Source: a bacterium (GTDB lineage: Bacteria; Vulcanimicrobiota; JABDET01). Taken from it: a stretch of DNA of 64,000 bases. This document shows, piece by piece, positions 1-8,505 of the stretch. Every line of letters starts with the position of its first letter. Position 1 is the first letter of the stretch. The translations under genes were made by a program, and so were the position numbers. Below the pieces are notes generated by a model. It did not search any database. It worked only from the letters and a program-made list of their open reading frames with translations, and was not told the DNA's origin. Location: positions 1-64,000 of the forward strand of contig JAKAVV010000007.1 of assembly GCA_021817145.1 (NCBI GenBank). The letters run 5' to 3'.

Positions 1-1592
1 TCCTGGTACTCTCCATAAACCTCTTTTAAAACATCCACCATTTCTCCAAGAGTTGCGTATCTACGAGTCGCTTCTAAAATAAATGGCATGAGATTTTTCT
101 CCTGTTCAGCCCCTTCTTTTAAATCTTTCAACTTTTCGGAAACAACTCTGTTATCTCTCATCTTCCGCACTTCAGCAATTCGCTTCTTTTGTTCTTCTTC
201 AAAATGAGCTGGAATTTCTAAGGTTTCAACCGGTTTTTCTTCTGGATCAATAAACTCATTTACTCCAACAACAATCTCCGTTTTTCCATCAAGAGATTTT
301 TGGTGCTCATAAGCAGCCCTAGCGATTTCTCTCTGAAAAAAACCATTTTTAATCGCTTCAATGACCCCTCCTTCTTCCTCGATCCGTTTAAAATAATCCT
401 CTGCTTCTTCTTCCATCTGATTGGTCAATGATTCTACATAATAACTTCCTCCCAAGGGATCAATCACTTCAGGTACTTTTGTTTCAAAAGCTAAAATCTG
501 CTGAGTTCTCAAAGCGATTTGAACCGCTTTTTCTGTTGGAAGGGCAAGGGTTTCATCCAATGAATTGGTGTGCAGAGATTGGGTTCCTCCCAGCACAGCT
601 GCAAGGGCTTGATAAGCCACTCGAACAACATTATTGTATGGCTGCTGAGAGGTTAAACTGCAGCCTGCTGTCTGGGTATGAAATCTCAGCCACCAGCTTC
701 TTTCATTTTTAGCTTTATACTTTTCTTTCAAATGTCTTGCCCAAATCCTCCGAGCAGCTCGAAATTTAGCGATCTCTTCAAAAAAATTGTTGTGACAGTC
801 AAAGAAAAAGCTTAATCGTGGAGCAAAACTATCAATAGGCAGCCCCCGTTTCAAACAGGCTTCCACATAACCAAATCCATCAGCAAGGGTAAACGCCAAT
901 TCCTGAACTGCTGTAGAGCCTGCTTCTCTGATATGGTACCCGCTGATTGAGACAGGATTCCATTTTGGCAAATACTGTGAAGCAAACTCAATGGTGTCCA
1001 CAACCAATTTCAAAGAGGGTTCAGGGGGATAGATGAACTCTTTCTGGGCGATATATTCTTTAAAAATATCATTTTGCAGAGTTCCTTCCAGTTCTTGCGT
1101 TTTAGCCCCTTGTTTTTCTGCGGTGACAATATACATAGCCCAAATCATGGCTGCTGGGCTGTTAATGGTCATTGAAGTGGAAATTTTATGAAGAGGAATC
1201 CCCTCAAATAATATCTCCATGTCTTTTAAATGGCTTATATTGACTCCGCAGTGACCTATCTCGCCTAAACTTTTAGGATGGTCAGAGTCCAATCCCATAA
1301 GGGTTGGCATATCAAAAGCAACGGATAAACCTGTTTGCCCTTTTTCCAGCAAAAACTTGTATCGTTTATTTGTTTCAGACGGTGTTCCAAACCCTGAAAA
1401 CTGACGCATGGTCCATAGTTTTCCTTGATACATCGTAGGATGGATCCCCCTTGTATAAGGATAGTGCCCTGGTTCCCCAATATCTTTTTTAGAATCAATT
1501 CCTTTAAGATCATCGGGTGTATAAAGGTTCTTTTTTCGAACTTTATCTTTTGCTTCGAATTTGTCAGATTTGCGATTTAACACTTTCGCCAT
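1..1592 (-). CDS. Methylmalonyl-CoA mutase large (catalytic) subunit, 3' end beyond the window
   Basis: Adenosylcobalamin-dependent mutase that interconverts methylmalonyl-CoA (or a close acyl-CoA such as isobutyryl-CoA) and succinyl-CoA. About 530 codons are visible; the gene runs off the left edge. The start is the ATG at 1592, preceded by a GGAGG-like site six bases upstream. Family motifs visible: [20 protein letters not shown] near residue 50, [13 protein letters not shown] near 95, and [17 protein letters not shown] followed by [13 protein letters not shown] in the middle, which line the acyl-CoA channel. The visible part ends close to the end of the TIM-barrel domain, so I cannot tell whether the B12-binding domain is fused or encoded by a separate gene. 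The precise acyl-CoA substrate is inferred only at family level. Confidence 0.93.
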   Translation of the reverse strand, partial: MAKVLNRKSDKFEAKDKVRKKNLYTPDDLKGIDSKKDIGEPGHYPYTRGIHPTMYQGKLWTMRQFSGFGTPSETNKRYKFLLEKGQTGLSVAFDMPTLMGLDSDHPKSLGEIGHCGVNISHLKDMEILFEGIPLHKISTSMTINSPAAMIWAMYIVTAEKQGAKTQELEGTLQNDIFKEYIAQKEFIYPPEPSLKLVVDTIEFASQYLPKWNPVSISGYHIREAGSTAVQELAFTLADGFGYVEACLKRGLPIDSFAPRLSFFFDCHNNFFEEIAKFRAARRIWARHLKEKYKAKNERSWWLRFHTQTAGCSLTSQQPYNNVVRVAYQALAAVLGGTQSLHTNSLDETLALPTEKAVQIALRTQQILAFETKVPEVIDPLGGSYYVESLTNQMEEEAEDYFKRIEEEGGVIEAIKNGFFQREIARAAYEHQKSLDGKTEIVVGVNEFIDPEEKPVETLEIPAHFEEEQKKRIAEVRKMRDNRVVSEKLKDLKEGAEQEKNLMPFILEATRRYATLGEMVDVLKEVYGEYQ

Positions 1593-1720
1593 TTAAAACC
1601 TCCAGATAGAGCTTATATGCGGTGAAGTCTAAAAAATATCATTACTGGTTAAATATTTCCTTATCAAACTCTTACTCCCTTTCTTTTGGATCCATAAATT
1701 GAATCAGTTCAGCAGAGCGA

Positions 1721-1864
1721 ATGGATATCCAGGAAACAAAGAAGGAGACCCAGCAGGAAATTCGGGCATTGAATACCCGAATGGATACATGGCTGAGGTG
1801 GATTCTCGGATTTATCTTTTCAAGCTGGCTTTCAACCATGTTTTTTTTATGGCTTAAGAAGTAA
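1721..1864 (+). CDS. Small coiled-coil plus transmembrane protein (47 aa), possibly a remnant
   Basis: Short reading frame, not recognised as a named family. It encodes a charged, heptad-like stretch (DIQETKKETQQEIRALNTRM) followed by a single hydrophobic segment (WILGFIFSSWLSTMFFLWL) and a KK end. This is the layout of small membrane-anchored coiled-coil proteins. An in-frame TGA lies 15 bases upstream of the ATG and there is no convincing ribosome binding site, so it could be the tail of a larger decayed gene. The remainder of 1593-2006 shows nothing else I can support. Confidence 0.3.
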   Translation: MDIQETKKETQQEIRALNTRMDTWLRWILGFIFSSWLSTMFFLWLKK

Positions 1865-2006
1865 GCGGAAATACAATATTAATCACCCAGAAACAAGACG
1901 CTCGCGAGAATGCTGCATAAAACATTTTGCAGCAGCAGAGGGAAAGATCTAGAAAGATGGAATAAGAATAAGGAAAAATCAGTTTAAAAATCAAGAGGTG
2001 AACTCA

Positions 2007-2639
2007 ATGGATCCATTTAAACCAGTTTCTGCGCAAACCAGTATGACGCCTAAAAAAAGCTCACTGTCAAAACCGATTCAAGTGGCTCTTGTGTTAGTGG
2101 GAGTTTTTATTCTATTTTACCTTTTTATTGGAGTTCCTTACAATCATCTGGTCAGACTTCAGCAAGATTCAAAAGCCCAGTGGCATAATGTGGATGTTGT
2201 TCTGCAGAGAAGAATGGATTTAATTCCTAATCTCGTGGCAACGGTTAAAGGGTATGCCAAACATGAATCCCATATCTTTGAAGCCATTGCAAAAGCTCAG
2301 AGCGCTTGGCAGACAGCTTCAGGGGGAGTAGGAGGGACAACTGCTAAAATACAGGCTGCAGGTCAGATGGATCGGGCAGTTGGAGGTTTTATGGTTCTTG
2401 TTCAGAGTTATCCCAAGCTGCAAGCCAATAAAGATTTTAGAGATTTAATGGTTGAGCTGGAAGGAACTGAAAATCGAATTTCAGTGGAAAGGCATCGCTA
2501 CAATGGTGATGTCAGAAGATATGATACCGCTGTCGCCAGTTTTCCCGATGTTTTTTTTGCGCGTTTTTTTGGATTTACCCCTATGCATTACTATAAATCC
2601 GAAGCAGGAGCTGCTCAAGCTCCAAAGGTAAAATTTTAG
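2007..2639 (+). CDS. LemA family membrane protein
   Basis: LemA-type protein of 210 residues: an N-terminal cytoplasmic tail, one transmembrane helix (about residues 25-45) and a long helical extracytoplasmic domain. The conserved LemA stretch is clear: QRRMDLIPNLVATVKGYAKH, then QMDRAVGGFMVLVQSYPKLQ and LEGTENRISVERHRYNGDVR. The ATG at 2007 is preferred over an upstream GTG at 1998, because that GTG forms part of the AGAGGTG ribosome binding site. It is followed ten bases later by two TPM-domain genes, the usual LemA/TPM partnership. The family's function is poorly defined; an envelope role is likely. Confidence 0.93.
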   Translation: MDPFKPVSAQTSMTPKKSSLSKPIQVALVLVGVFILFYLFIGVPYNHLVRLQQDSKAQWHNVDVVLQRRMDLIPNLVATVKGYAKHESHIFEAIAKAQSAWQTASGGVGGTTAKIQAAGQMDRAVGGFMVLVQSYPKLQANKDFRDLMVELEGTENRISVERHRYNGDVRRYDTAVASFPDVFFARFFGFTPMHYYKSEAGAAQAPKVKF

Positions 2640-2649
2640 AGAGCTTGAG

Positions 2650-3231
2650 ATGACCTGGACAGGCCACTCTCACCCCCTCCTTCTTGTTTTTCACATCCTT
2701 CTTATTGTCATTGGAATGGTGGTCGTTGTTCTTTTAATTTTAGATTATCTTCAGCACCACCCTTATCGTTTTTTAACAAAAGATCAGCAGAAAGAGATAA
2801 AAGAAAAAATCGCCGCTATTGAAAAAGAAACTTACGGCAAGATCGTGATTCACCTTCTTAGAGATCATAAAGGGGATCTTTCAGAGAGAGCAGCAAAAGA
2901 ATTCTCCAGGCACGGCTTGTTTCATAAAGATAAAAAGACTGGAGTTCTTCTCCTCATTTCTCTAAAATCTCGTCAATTCCAGATTCTAGGAGATGAACAT
3001 ATTCACCAAAAACTTGGAGAAAAAGGATGGAAGGATTTATCAGATAGACTTTCAAGGAATTTTAGAGAAAAAAAATTTTTTGAAGGAATTCGATTCTTAT
3101 TGAATGATTTAGAAGAACACTTTAGAACACACTTTCCTAAAACAAAAGAGGAGATTTCAGCCACTTCAGAAACGGTGGCTCTTAAATCAGATGGACCACT
3201 CCCCGATTCTTCAACTGGAAGCGGCAGATGA
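2650..3231 (+). CDS. TPM-domain membrane protein (193 aa)
   Basis: N-terminal hydrophobic anchor (residues 10-33), then a TPM (DUF477-type) domain of about 120 residues. The domain is recognised from the layout KEIKEKIAAIEKETYGKIVIHL, GVLLLISLKSRQFQILGDE, and a helix ending FFEGIRFLLNDLEEHF. TPM domains in YgcG-like proteins are associated with phosphatase activity or photosystem repair in some lineages, but no substrate can be inferred here. The stop codon overlaps the next gene by four bases (ATGA), so the two TPM genes are translationally coupled. It lacks the glycine-rich tail of its neighbour. Confidence 0.85.
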   Translation: MTWTGHSHPLLLVFHILLIVIGMVVVVLLILDYLQHHPYRFLTKDQQKEIKEKIAAIEKETYGKIVIHLLRDHKGDLSERAAKEFSRHGLFHKDKKTGVLLLISLKSRQFQILGDEHIHQKLGEKGWKDLSDRLSRNFREKKFFEGIRFLLNDLEEHFRTHFPKTKEEISATSETVALKSDGPLPDSSTGSGR

Positions 3232-4043
3232 AAAACAAGCTCTGTTTTATGCTCATCAGTTTTATTTCTCTGACACTTCTGCTTTTAACTCCTTCTCTTG
3301 TGAACGCCAGAATCCAATACCCAGGAAGCCCTCTTGGGTATGTCAGCGATTTTGCGCATGTTTTGACTCAGCAGCAAACTTATATTTTAGACAGGTACCT
3401 CCATAATTACCACCAGGCAACAGGAAATCAAGTTGAAGTAGCCATTGTTCCAACCATAGGGAATGACACAGGATTTAATTATTCGTACCGCCTGGCTCAA
3501 ACCTGGGGGCTTGGCCAAAAAAGGGAAGATAAAGCAGCTCTTGTTCTCATTGCCATGAAGCAGCACAAAATTTTTATTCAATCAGCTTACGGACTTGAAT
3601 CAAAACTAACCGATCTGCAGTGTCATCACATTATCCGTAAATATATGGTTCCTTATTTCCGTCATGGTGATTTTTATCAAGGGATTGGAGCAGGATTGGA
3701 AAAAATTACCCAGACCATTGATGGAAAACCTTTCAGCTCAATCTCAAGCATCAGTTTGCAGCCTTATCCCCAATCTTCTGGGACAGGATTCCCCTCCATT
3801 GCTGTTTTCTTCATTTTTGTGATCATTCTTCTCATTATTCTCCCTAGAACTGGAACCCTGGGGAGTTTTTTGATTCTTAATGGACTTTTTGGTGGAGGGG
3901 GATTTGGAGGCGGTTTTGGTGGGGGCGGATTTGGGGGTGGTGGATTTGTCGGATGTGGTTTTGGTGGTGGTGGAGGAGGTATTGGTGGATTTCTTGGGGG
4001 TGGAGGCTCTTTTGGTGGAGGGGGAGCAGGAGGAAGCTGGTAA
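3228..4043 (+). CDS. Secreted TPM-domain protein with glycine-rich C terminus (YgcG-like)
   Basis: 271-residue YgcG-type protein. Residues 1-27 form a signal peptide ending VNA. The TPM domain follows (YPGSPLGYVSDFAHVLTQQQ; NQVEVAIVPTIG; DKAALVLIAMKQHKIFIQSA; FRHGDFYQGIGAGLEKI). A transmembrane helix lies near 188-207 and a run of Gly/Phe repeats fills residues about 216-271. This is the classic order for the family: TPM outside the membrane, then a glycine-rich tail. It overlaps the preceding TPM gene by four bases. The low-complexity tail creates spurious frames on both strands. Confidence 0.92.
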   Translation: MKNKLCFMLISFISLTLLLLTPSLVNARIQYPGSPLGYVSDFAHVLTQQQTYILDRYLHNYHQATGNQVEVAIVPTIGNDTGFNYSYRLAQTWGLGQKREDKAALVLIAMKQHKIFIQSAYGLESKLTDLQCHHIIRKYMVPYFRHGDFYQGIGAGLEKITQTIDGKPFSSISSISLQPYPQSSGTGFPSIAVFFIFVIILLIILPRTGTLGSFLILNGLFGGGGFGGGFGGGGFGGGGFVGCGFGGGGGGIGGFLGGGGSFGGGGAGGSW

Positions 4044-4139
4044 CCAGCGCATTCTGAATGAAACCCTTTCCCAAACTTTTAACATCTCAGAAAACTTTAC
4101 AGCCTTGATTCTTCTATTCAAAAAGTTTATTCTTAACGT

Positions 4140-4280
4140 GTGAAGATCAAACCAGCCCTTCAAACAGCGAGAAAAGCTGCATGGAACACAGGAATAGCGG
4201 CGGCCCGGATTAAGAATTACTTGCTGGCAGTTGGGGTTTCAGGGGTCATTCCTGTAGAAGCTGCTTTTAGCAGTTCGTGA
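4140..4280 (+). CDS. Possible leader ORF overlapping the phosphodiesterase gene
   Basis: A 46-codon frame opens at GTG 4140 and stops at TGA 4278-4280, overlapping the GTG start of the next gene in a GTGA junction. The peptide is basic at its N terminus (KIKPALQTARKAAWN) and ends in a hydrophobic, signal-like stretch (LLAVGVSGVIPVEAAFSS). It could be a coupled leader peptide, or a signal sequence separated from the enzyme by a one-base frameshift. No strong ribosome binding site precedes it, so confidence is low. Confidence 0.3.
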   Translation: MKIKPALQTARKAAWNTGIAAARIKNYLLAVGVSGVIPVEAAFSSS

Positions 4281-5800
4281 AAGAACATTTTTCACATCGC
4301 TCTCAAGCCATTCCTGATCCAGGGCAGCCAGTTTATCCCTTTGAAAAACCGATTTTCAAAACGAATCCTGATCATGGGCCAGTTCATGTCAAAAACCCTT
4401 CCATTATTGTGCAAATTGATGGGGTCAGTTATGCTGCTCTCCAAATGGCTTTTAAAATGGGGATGGTTCCTAAAAAAGTTCAGGAGTTTTTCGAGAAAAA
4501 CCATTACGATTTTAAACCTTTTTATTCAGGTCAGGGATGTGTTACACCCTCTGCTGAAGCAGGGTTTTTGTATGGAACCAATGTCGGGGTTCCCGCTTTC
4601 CGATTTCTCAATCCTGAAACAGGAGAAATGGCGAATGCAGAAAGCTTTAAAGAGAATTTAAAAAAATATCTGATTAAGCCTCAGCCTGGGTTATTGGCAG
4701 AAGGCTCGGCTTATGCCATGCTGCTGGATGGAGATGCTAAAAACGCGATGTTCGTCCCGTTCAGAATGAAAAAACAAATCATAACCCAAGGATTAAATCA
4801 TACAAGTCAAGTCTTTGGGTCGCAAGATGGACTTCTTGGAGGAATGTTGGATTTTGGTTTTAATTTAGTTGGGCAATTGAAACCCACTTTCGACAAAAAA
4901 CCAAAAGGAATAAAAGAGATCGGAAAGAATCTTTTGAACTTGGCGCGAGGGAGTTTTGAAGAGACCATTGTTCGAGATGCCACAACAGCAGGACTGGTAG
5001 ATGATATAAAATCAGGGGTTCCCATTGCCTGGATTGATTTTGCAGGGTATGATGCAGCAAGCCATCACTATGGACCTTTTTCTAAAACATCTTTGAATAC
5101 CCTTCGAGGGATTTTCAGAAAGATTGAAGAGGTCGTGGATGCCATTGAAAAAAATCCTGATAAAGATTATCACTTGTATTTCATCTCAGACCATGGGCAA
5201 ACCCCTTCAAAATCTTTCAGCAAGATCTATGGGAAACCATTAAAACAGGTTGTTCAAGAAGCTGTTGGTTCTGATCCCATAACCATTGCTTCAACTGGCT
5301 CCCATGGATATGTTTACTTCTCCAATATTAAACGACCCATGGAAATCAGTGAAATTGAGGAAAACCACAGCGGGTTAATACAAAAACTTTTAATCCACCC
5401 TGGAATTGCCATGGCAGCTGGGAAACAAGGGGATAAAGTCGTCCTGACCACAAAACAGGGAACCCTTCAAATTAAAGATGGGAAAATAGTGGAAGGAGAT
5501 CCTGAATGGCTTAAACCTTATGGACCACCAGAAATTCTCGCGTATGAAATTCATCACGAAATCTCGATGTACAACAGCGGACACCTGGTTCTTTATGGAA
5601 CTTATACCCCTACCTCTGATGGAAAAGGTTTCGCTGTAGATTTCGAAGAGCTCGATTATCATGGGAACCATGGAAGTATTGGAGGACATCAAGAGATCGC
5701 TTTTATCGGACACAGTGATCGAGATCCGATTGACACGAAACAGATCATGGGCTCATGGGATGTGCACCATCAACTGGTTCAAAATGTAACAGGGGAATAG
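4277..5800 (+). CDS. Alkaline phosphatase superfamily protein (type I phosphodiesterase-like)
   Basis: 507-residue metal-dependent hydrolase of the alkaline phosphatase/nucleotide pyrophosphatase superfamily. Metal and catalytic motifs can be read in order: IIVQIDGVSYAAL (first metal Asp), VTPSAEAGFLYGTN (nucleophile region), WIDFAGYDAASHHYGP (Asp/His pair), YFISDHGQTPS (Asp-His) and HGNHGSIGGHQEIAFIGH (late His). The substrate is unknown; relatives act on nucleotides, phospholipid headgroups or sulfate esters. The GTG start is dictated by an in-frame TAG just upstream; homologs may start earlier, in the overlapping leader frame. No signal peptide is visible in this frame. Confidence 0.8.
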   Translation: MKEHFSHRSQAIPDPGQPVYPFEKPIFKTNPDHGPVHVKNPSIIVQIDGVSYAALQMAFKMGMVPKKVQEFFEKNHYDFKPFYSGQGCVTPSAEAGFLYGTNVGVPAFRFLNPETGEMANAESFKENLKKYLIKPQPGLLAEGSAYAMLLDGDAKNAMFVPFRMKKQIITQGLNHTSQVFGSQDGLLGGMLDFGFNLVGQLKPTFDKKPKGIKEIGKNLLNLARGSFEETIVRDATTAGLVDDIKSGVPIAWIDFAGYDAASHHYGPFSKTSLNTLRGIFRKIEEVVDAIEKNPDKDYHLYFISDHGQTPSKSFSKIYGKPLKQVVQEAVGSDPITIASTGSHGYVYFSNIKRPMEISEIEENHSGLIQKLLIHPGIAMAAGKQGDKVVLTTKQGTLQIKDGKIVEGDPEWLKPYGPPEILAYEIHHEISMYNSGHLVLYGTYTPTSDGKGFAVDFEELDYHGNHGSIGGHQEIAFIGHSDRDPIDTKQIMGSWDVHHQLVQNVTGE

Positions 5801-5943
5801 TTCTCCGCAGCAAAAAACCAGATCCTGAACCAATAGAGTTCTTTCAATTTAAAGTTCCCCACTATTGGATGGTGGATCCGATAGAAAAAACAATGGAGAT
5901 GTATGAGTTGGGGAAAAAGGAGTATCAATTGATCATATTTAAA
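5800..5943 (+). pseudogene. Fragment of a Uma2-family (DUF820) endonuclease-like gene
   Basis: A short stretch reads as the C-terminal core of DUF820/Uma2 proteins: FKVPHYWMVDPIEKTMEMYE followed by LGKKEYQL. The family normally has about 180-200 residues; only around 45 are present, with no N-terminal half, so this is a relic. Uma2 genes are common mobile, multi-copy genes in cyanobacteria and candidate phyla. Downstream, to 6049, there is no further coding sequence I can support. Confidence 0.5.
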
Positions 5944-6049
5944 TGCCAATGCCGCGGCAGCCACGCAGCCCGCAAACTCTCAGGCGATAAAGGCTGAAGC
6001 AGTGTATAAAATAAAGGAACTGCTTTAAAACAATCCAAACATTATATCC

Positions 6050-7660
6050 ATGCCTGTTATACACACTAAAATCGTTCTTTCTGATCCGCTGTTTCAAAAA
6101 AACAAAGCTCACTTCCAATCCCTTGTCACTGAGTTAAAAGAAAAATTTGAAAAAGTAAAAAAAGGGGGAGGGGATTCCCTTATTGAGCGGCACCAGAAAA
6201 GAGGAAAACTTTTTGTCAGAGATAGAATCGAAAACCTGCTGGATCCGGACTCTCCTTTTCTGGAGTTAAGCCCTTTAGCAGCCTATAATTTATACGAAAA
6301 TCAAGCTCCATCTGCTGGAATTATCACTGGCATCGGAAAAATTGAGGGAAAAGAGTCTATGATTATAGCCAATGATGCAACAGTTAAAGGGGGAACCTAT
6401 CTTCCCATGACTGTAAAAAAACATATCAGAGCCCAGGAAATCGCTCGAGAAAATCATCTTCCCTGTTTTTATCTCGTGGATTCAGGAGGAGCTTTTCTGC
6501 CTCTGCAGGATGAAGTATTCCCTGATAAAGAACATTTTGGCAGAATTTTCTACAATCAGGCGGTTATGTCAGCCATGGGAATCCCTCAAATCGCGGTTGT
6601 CATGGGTTCCTGCACAGCAGGAGGAGCTTATGTTCCTGCTATGAGCGATGAAACCATTATTGTGCAAAATCAAGGAACCATTTTTCTGGGCGGACCTCCT
6701 CTTGTGAAAGCAGCAACAGGAGAAGAAGTGACAGCAGAAGAGTTAGGGGGGGCTCTTGTTCACACTCGAACCTCAGGAGTGGCAGACCATTTAGCCGTAG
6801 ATGATGCTGATGCTCTTCAGATCGCTAGAGAAATCGCGTCACATTTAAACTCAAAGCCAAAAACTTACCTCGAAAGAGCAGAATCAGAAGAACCTCTTTA
6901 TGATCCTGAAGAGATTTATGGAATCGTGCCGCAAGATTATCGCCAGCAGTACGATGTTAGAGAAGTTATTGCGCGAATTGTGGATGGAAGCCAATTCCAT
7001 GAATTTAAAACCCTCTACGGTCCTACGCTTGTAACAGGTTTTGCGCGTATTTATGGGTATCCTGTCGGGATTTTGGCGAATCATGGAGTTCTCTTTTCTG
7101 AAAGCGCGCTGAAAGGGGCTCATTTTGTGGAACTCTGCAGTCAAAGAGGAATTCCCTTGATTTTCTTGCAAAATATCACAGGGTTTATGGTTGGGAAGAA
7201 ATTTGAATCGGGCGGGATCGCAAAAGACGGAGCGAAAATGGTGGCTGCTGTTTCCAATGCCGCAGTTCCAAAAGTTACTGTGATTATTGGCGGATCCTTT
7301 GGAGCGGGAAATTATGGAATGTGCGGAAGAGCTTATTCCCCAAGATTTTTATGGATGTGGCCCAATGCCCGAATATCTGTTATGGGAGGAGAACAGGCTG
7401 CCAATGTTTTACTCACTGTAAAAAAAGATCAGATTGCGGAAAAGGGCGGGAAACCTATGTCAGCACAAGAAGAGGAAGAATTTAAAAAACCGATTTTAGG
7501 AAAATACGAAAAAGAAGGTTCCCCTTATTACAGCACAGCCAGACTCTGGGATGATGGAATCATTGATCCAGTGGATACCCGAAAAATTTTAGGGCTGGCA
7601 ATTGCTGTTTCTTTAAATGCTCCGTTCCCTGAAAGAAAAGCCAGCCTATTTAGAATGTAA
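6050..7660 (+). CDS. Acyl-CoA carboxylase carboxyltransferase (beta) subunit, methylcrotonyl-CoA type
   Basis: 536 residues, the full length of the carboxyltransferase component of biotin-dependent acyl-CoA carboxylases. It transfers carboxyl from carboxybiotin to an acyl-CoA. Diagnostic motifs: [60 protein letters not shown] and [20 protein letters not shown], then in the C-terminal half [15 protein letters not shown] and [15 protein letters not shown]. These resemble methylcrotonyl-CoA carboxylase beta more than propionyl-CoA carboxylase beta. No biotin carboxylase or biotin carrier gene is in the window, so its partner lies elsewhere. With the nearby mutase it suggests branched-chain amino acid or odd-chain acid catabolism. 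The ribosome binding site is weak. Confidence 0.92.
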   Translation: MPVIHTKIVLSDPLFQKNKAHFQSLVTELKEKFEKVKKGGGDSLIERHQKRGKLFVRDRIENLLDPDSPFLELSPLAAYNLYENQAPSAGIITGIGKIEGKESMIIANDATVKGGTYLPMTVKKHIRAQEIARENHLPCFYLVDSGGAFLPLQDEVFPDKEHFGRIFYNQAVMSAMGIPQIAVVMGSCTAGGAYVPAMSDETIIVQNQGTIFLGGPPLVKAATGEEVTAEELGGALVHTRTSGVADHLAVDDADALQIAREIASHLNSKPKTYLERAESEEPLYDPEEIYGIVPQDYRQQYDVREVIARIVDGSQFHEFKTLYGPTLVTGFARIYGYPVGILANHGVLFSESALKGAHFVELCSQRGIPLIFLQNITGFMVGKKFESGGIAKDGAKMVAAVSNAAVPKVTVIIGGSFGAGNYGMCGRAYSPRFLWMWPNARISVMGGEQAANVLLTVKKDQIAEKGGKPMSAQEEEEFKKPILGKYEKEGSPYYSTARLWDDGIIDPVDTRKILGLAIAVSLNAPFPERKASLFRM

Positions 7661-7674
7661 AGCGGCGGGTTGTC

Positions 7675-8505
7675 TCACTCATTTCGTGTTAAAGCGCCTT
7701 CTTTTAATCTTCTCTGCAAATTCAAAAAGACTTCTTCTGGAACCTGCATCCCTGGCTCTTTTTCCCAAGAGTTGATCCCGTGATAATCGGATCCTGCTGT
7801 TACAACCAGATCGTATTTTTTTGCGATTTCCAATAATTTTCGGGTCAAGTCAGGAGTGTGTTTAGGGTAAAAACACTCAATCCCTTTTAATCCTGACAGG
7901 ATCAAAGACTCTATTTCCACGTTTTTCGTTCTTCCTGGATGTGCCAGAACAGGGATCCCTCCAGCTCCTGATATAAGATTAATTGCTTCCTGTGGAGTGA
8001 ATTTGCTTCTCGGAACCCAGCCCTGTTTCCCGTAGCCCAGATACTTCTCAAATGCTTCTTCAACACTTGCCACATAATTTTTCTCTTTTAAAGCAAGGGC
8101 TAAATGGGGTCTTCCTACTGCTCCATTCCCTGCGATCTCAAGAACCCGAGATTCTTCTAGATCTAATCCAATTGACTGCAGTTTCTCAATCATGGCTTTC
8201 AGTCTCTGCAAGCGGTAAAATCTCTGTTCTTCGAGCTTTTTTTGAAAAGGAGGGGATTCAGGATTAAATCCATACCCTAAAATATGAACCTCTCCATCTT
8301 TCCAATCTGTATTGATTTCTACTCCAGGGATAAGGGTCATCCCTAAAGATTCAGCTTTTTTCTGGGCTGATGGAATCCCCTCTAAACAGTCATGATCTGT
8401 AATGGAAAAAAAATTAACTCCATTCTGATGAACCTTTTCTACCAGCTTTTCAGGGGATAAGATTCCATCTGAAAAATTGGTATGAAGATGAAAATCAAGA
8501 TTCAA
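7675..8505 (-). CDS. PHP-domain phosphoesterase (YciV/RNase AM-like)
   Basis: 276-residue PHP-family metal-dependent phosphoesterase. The metal-binding motifs are all present: FHLHTNFSDG (HxH and Asp) at the N terminus, SITDHDCLEG near residue 40, GVEINTDW with GEVHILGYG near 65-80, PVLAHPGR near 190, and VTAGSDYHG (DxH) near 240. Relatives hydrolyse 3',5'-nucleoside bisphosphates or short 5' RNA ends. The gene is last in a minus-strand group and overlaps the leucyl aminopeptidase stop by 11 bases. It converges on the carboxyltransferase gene with only 14 bases between stops. Confidence 0.9.
   Translation of the reverse strand: MNLDFHLHTNFSDGILSPEKLVEKVHQNGVNFFSITDHDCLEGIPSAQKKAESLGMTLIPGVEINTDWKDGEVHILGYGFNPESPPFQKKLEEQRFYRLQRLKAMIEKLQSIGLDLEESRVLEIAGNGAVGRPHLALALKEKNYVASVEEAFEKYLGYGKQGWVPRSKFTPQEAINLISGAGGIPVLAHPGRTKNVEIESLILSGLKGIECFYPKHTPDLTRKLLEIAKKYDLVVTAGSDYHGINSWEKEPGMQVPEEVFLNLQRRLKEGALTRNE

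Noticed and set aside
3744-4163. Open frames on both strands across the glycine-rich tail of the TPM protein
   Set aside because: They are low-complexity shadows of the Gly/Phe-coding repeat (Ser/Thr/Lys-rich or His/Gln-rich translations).
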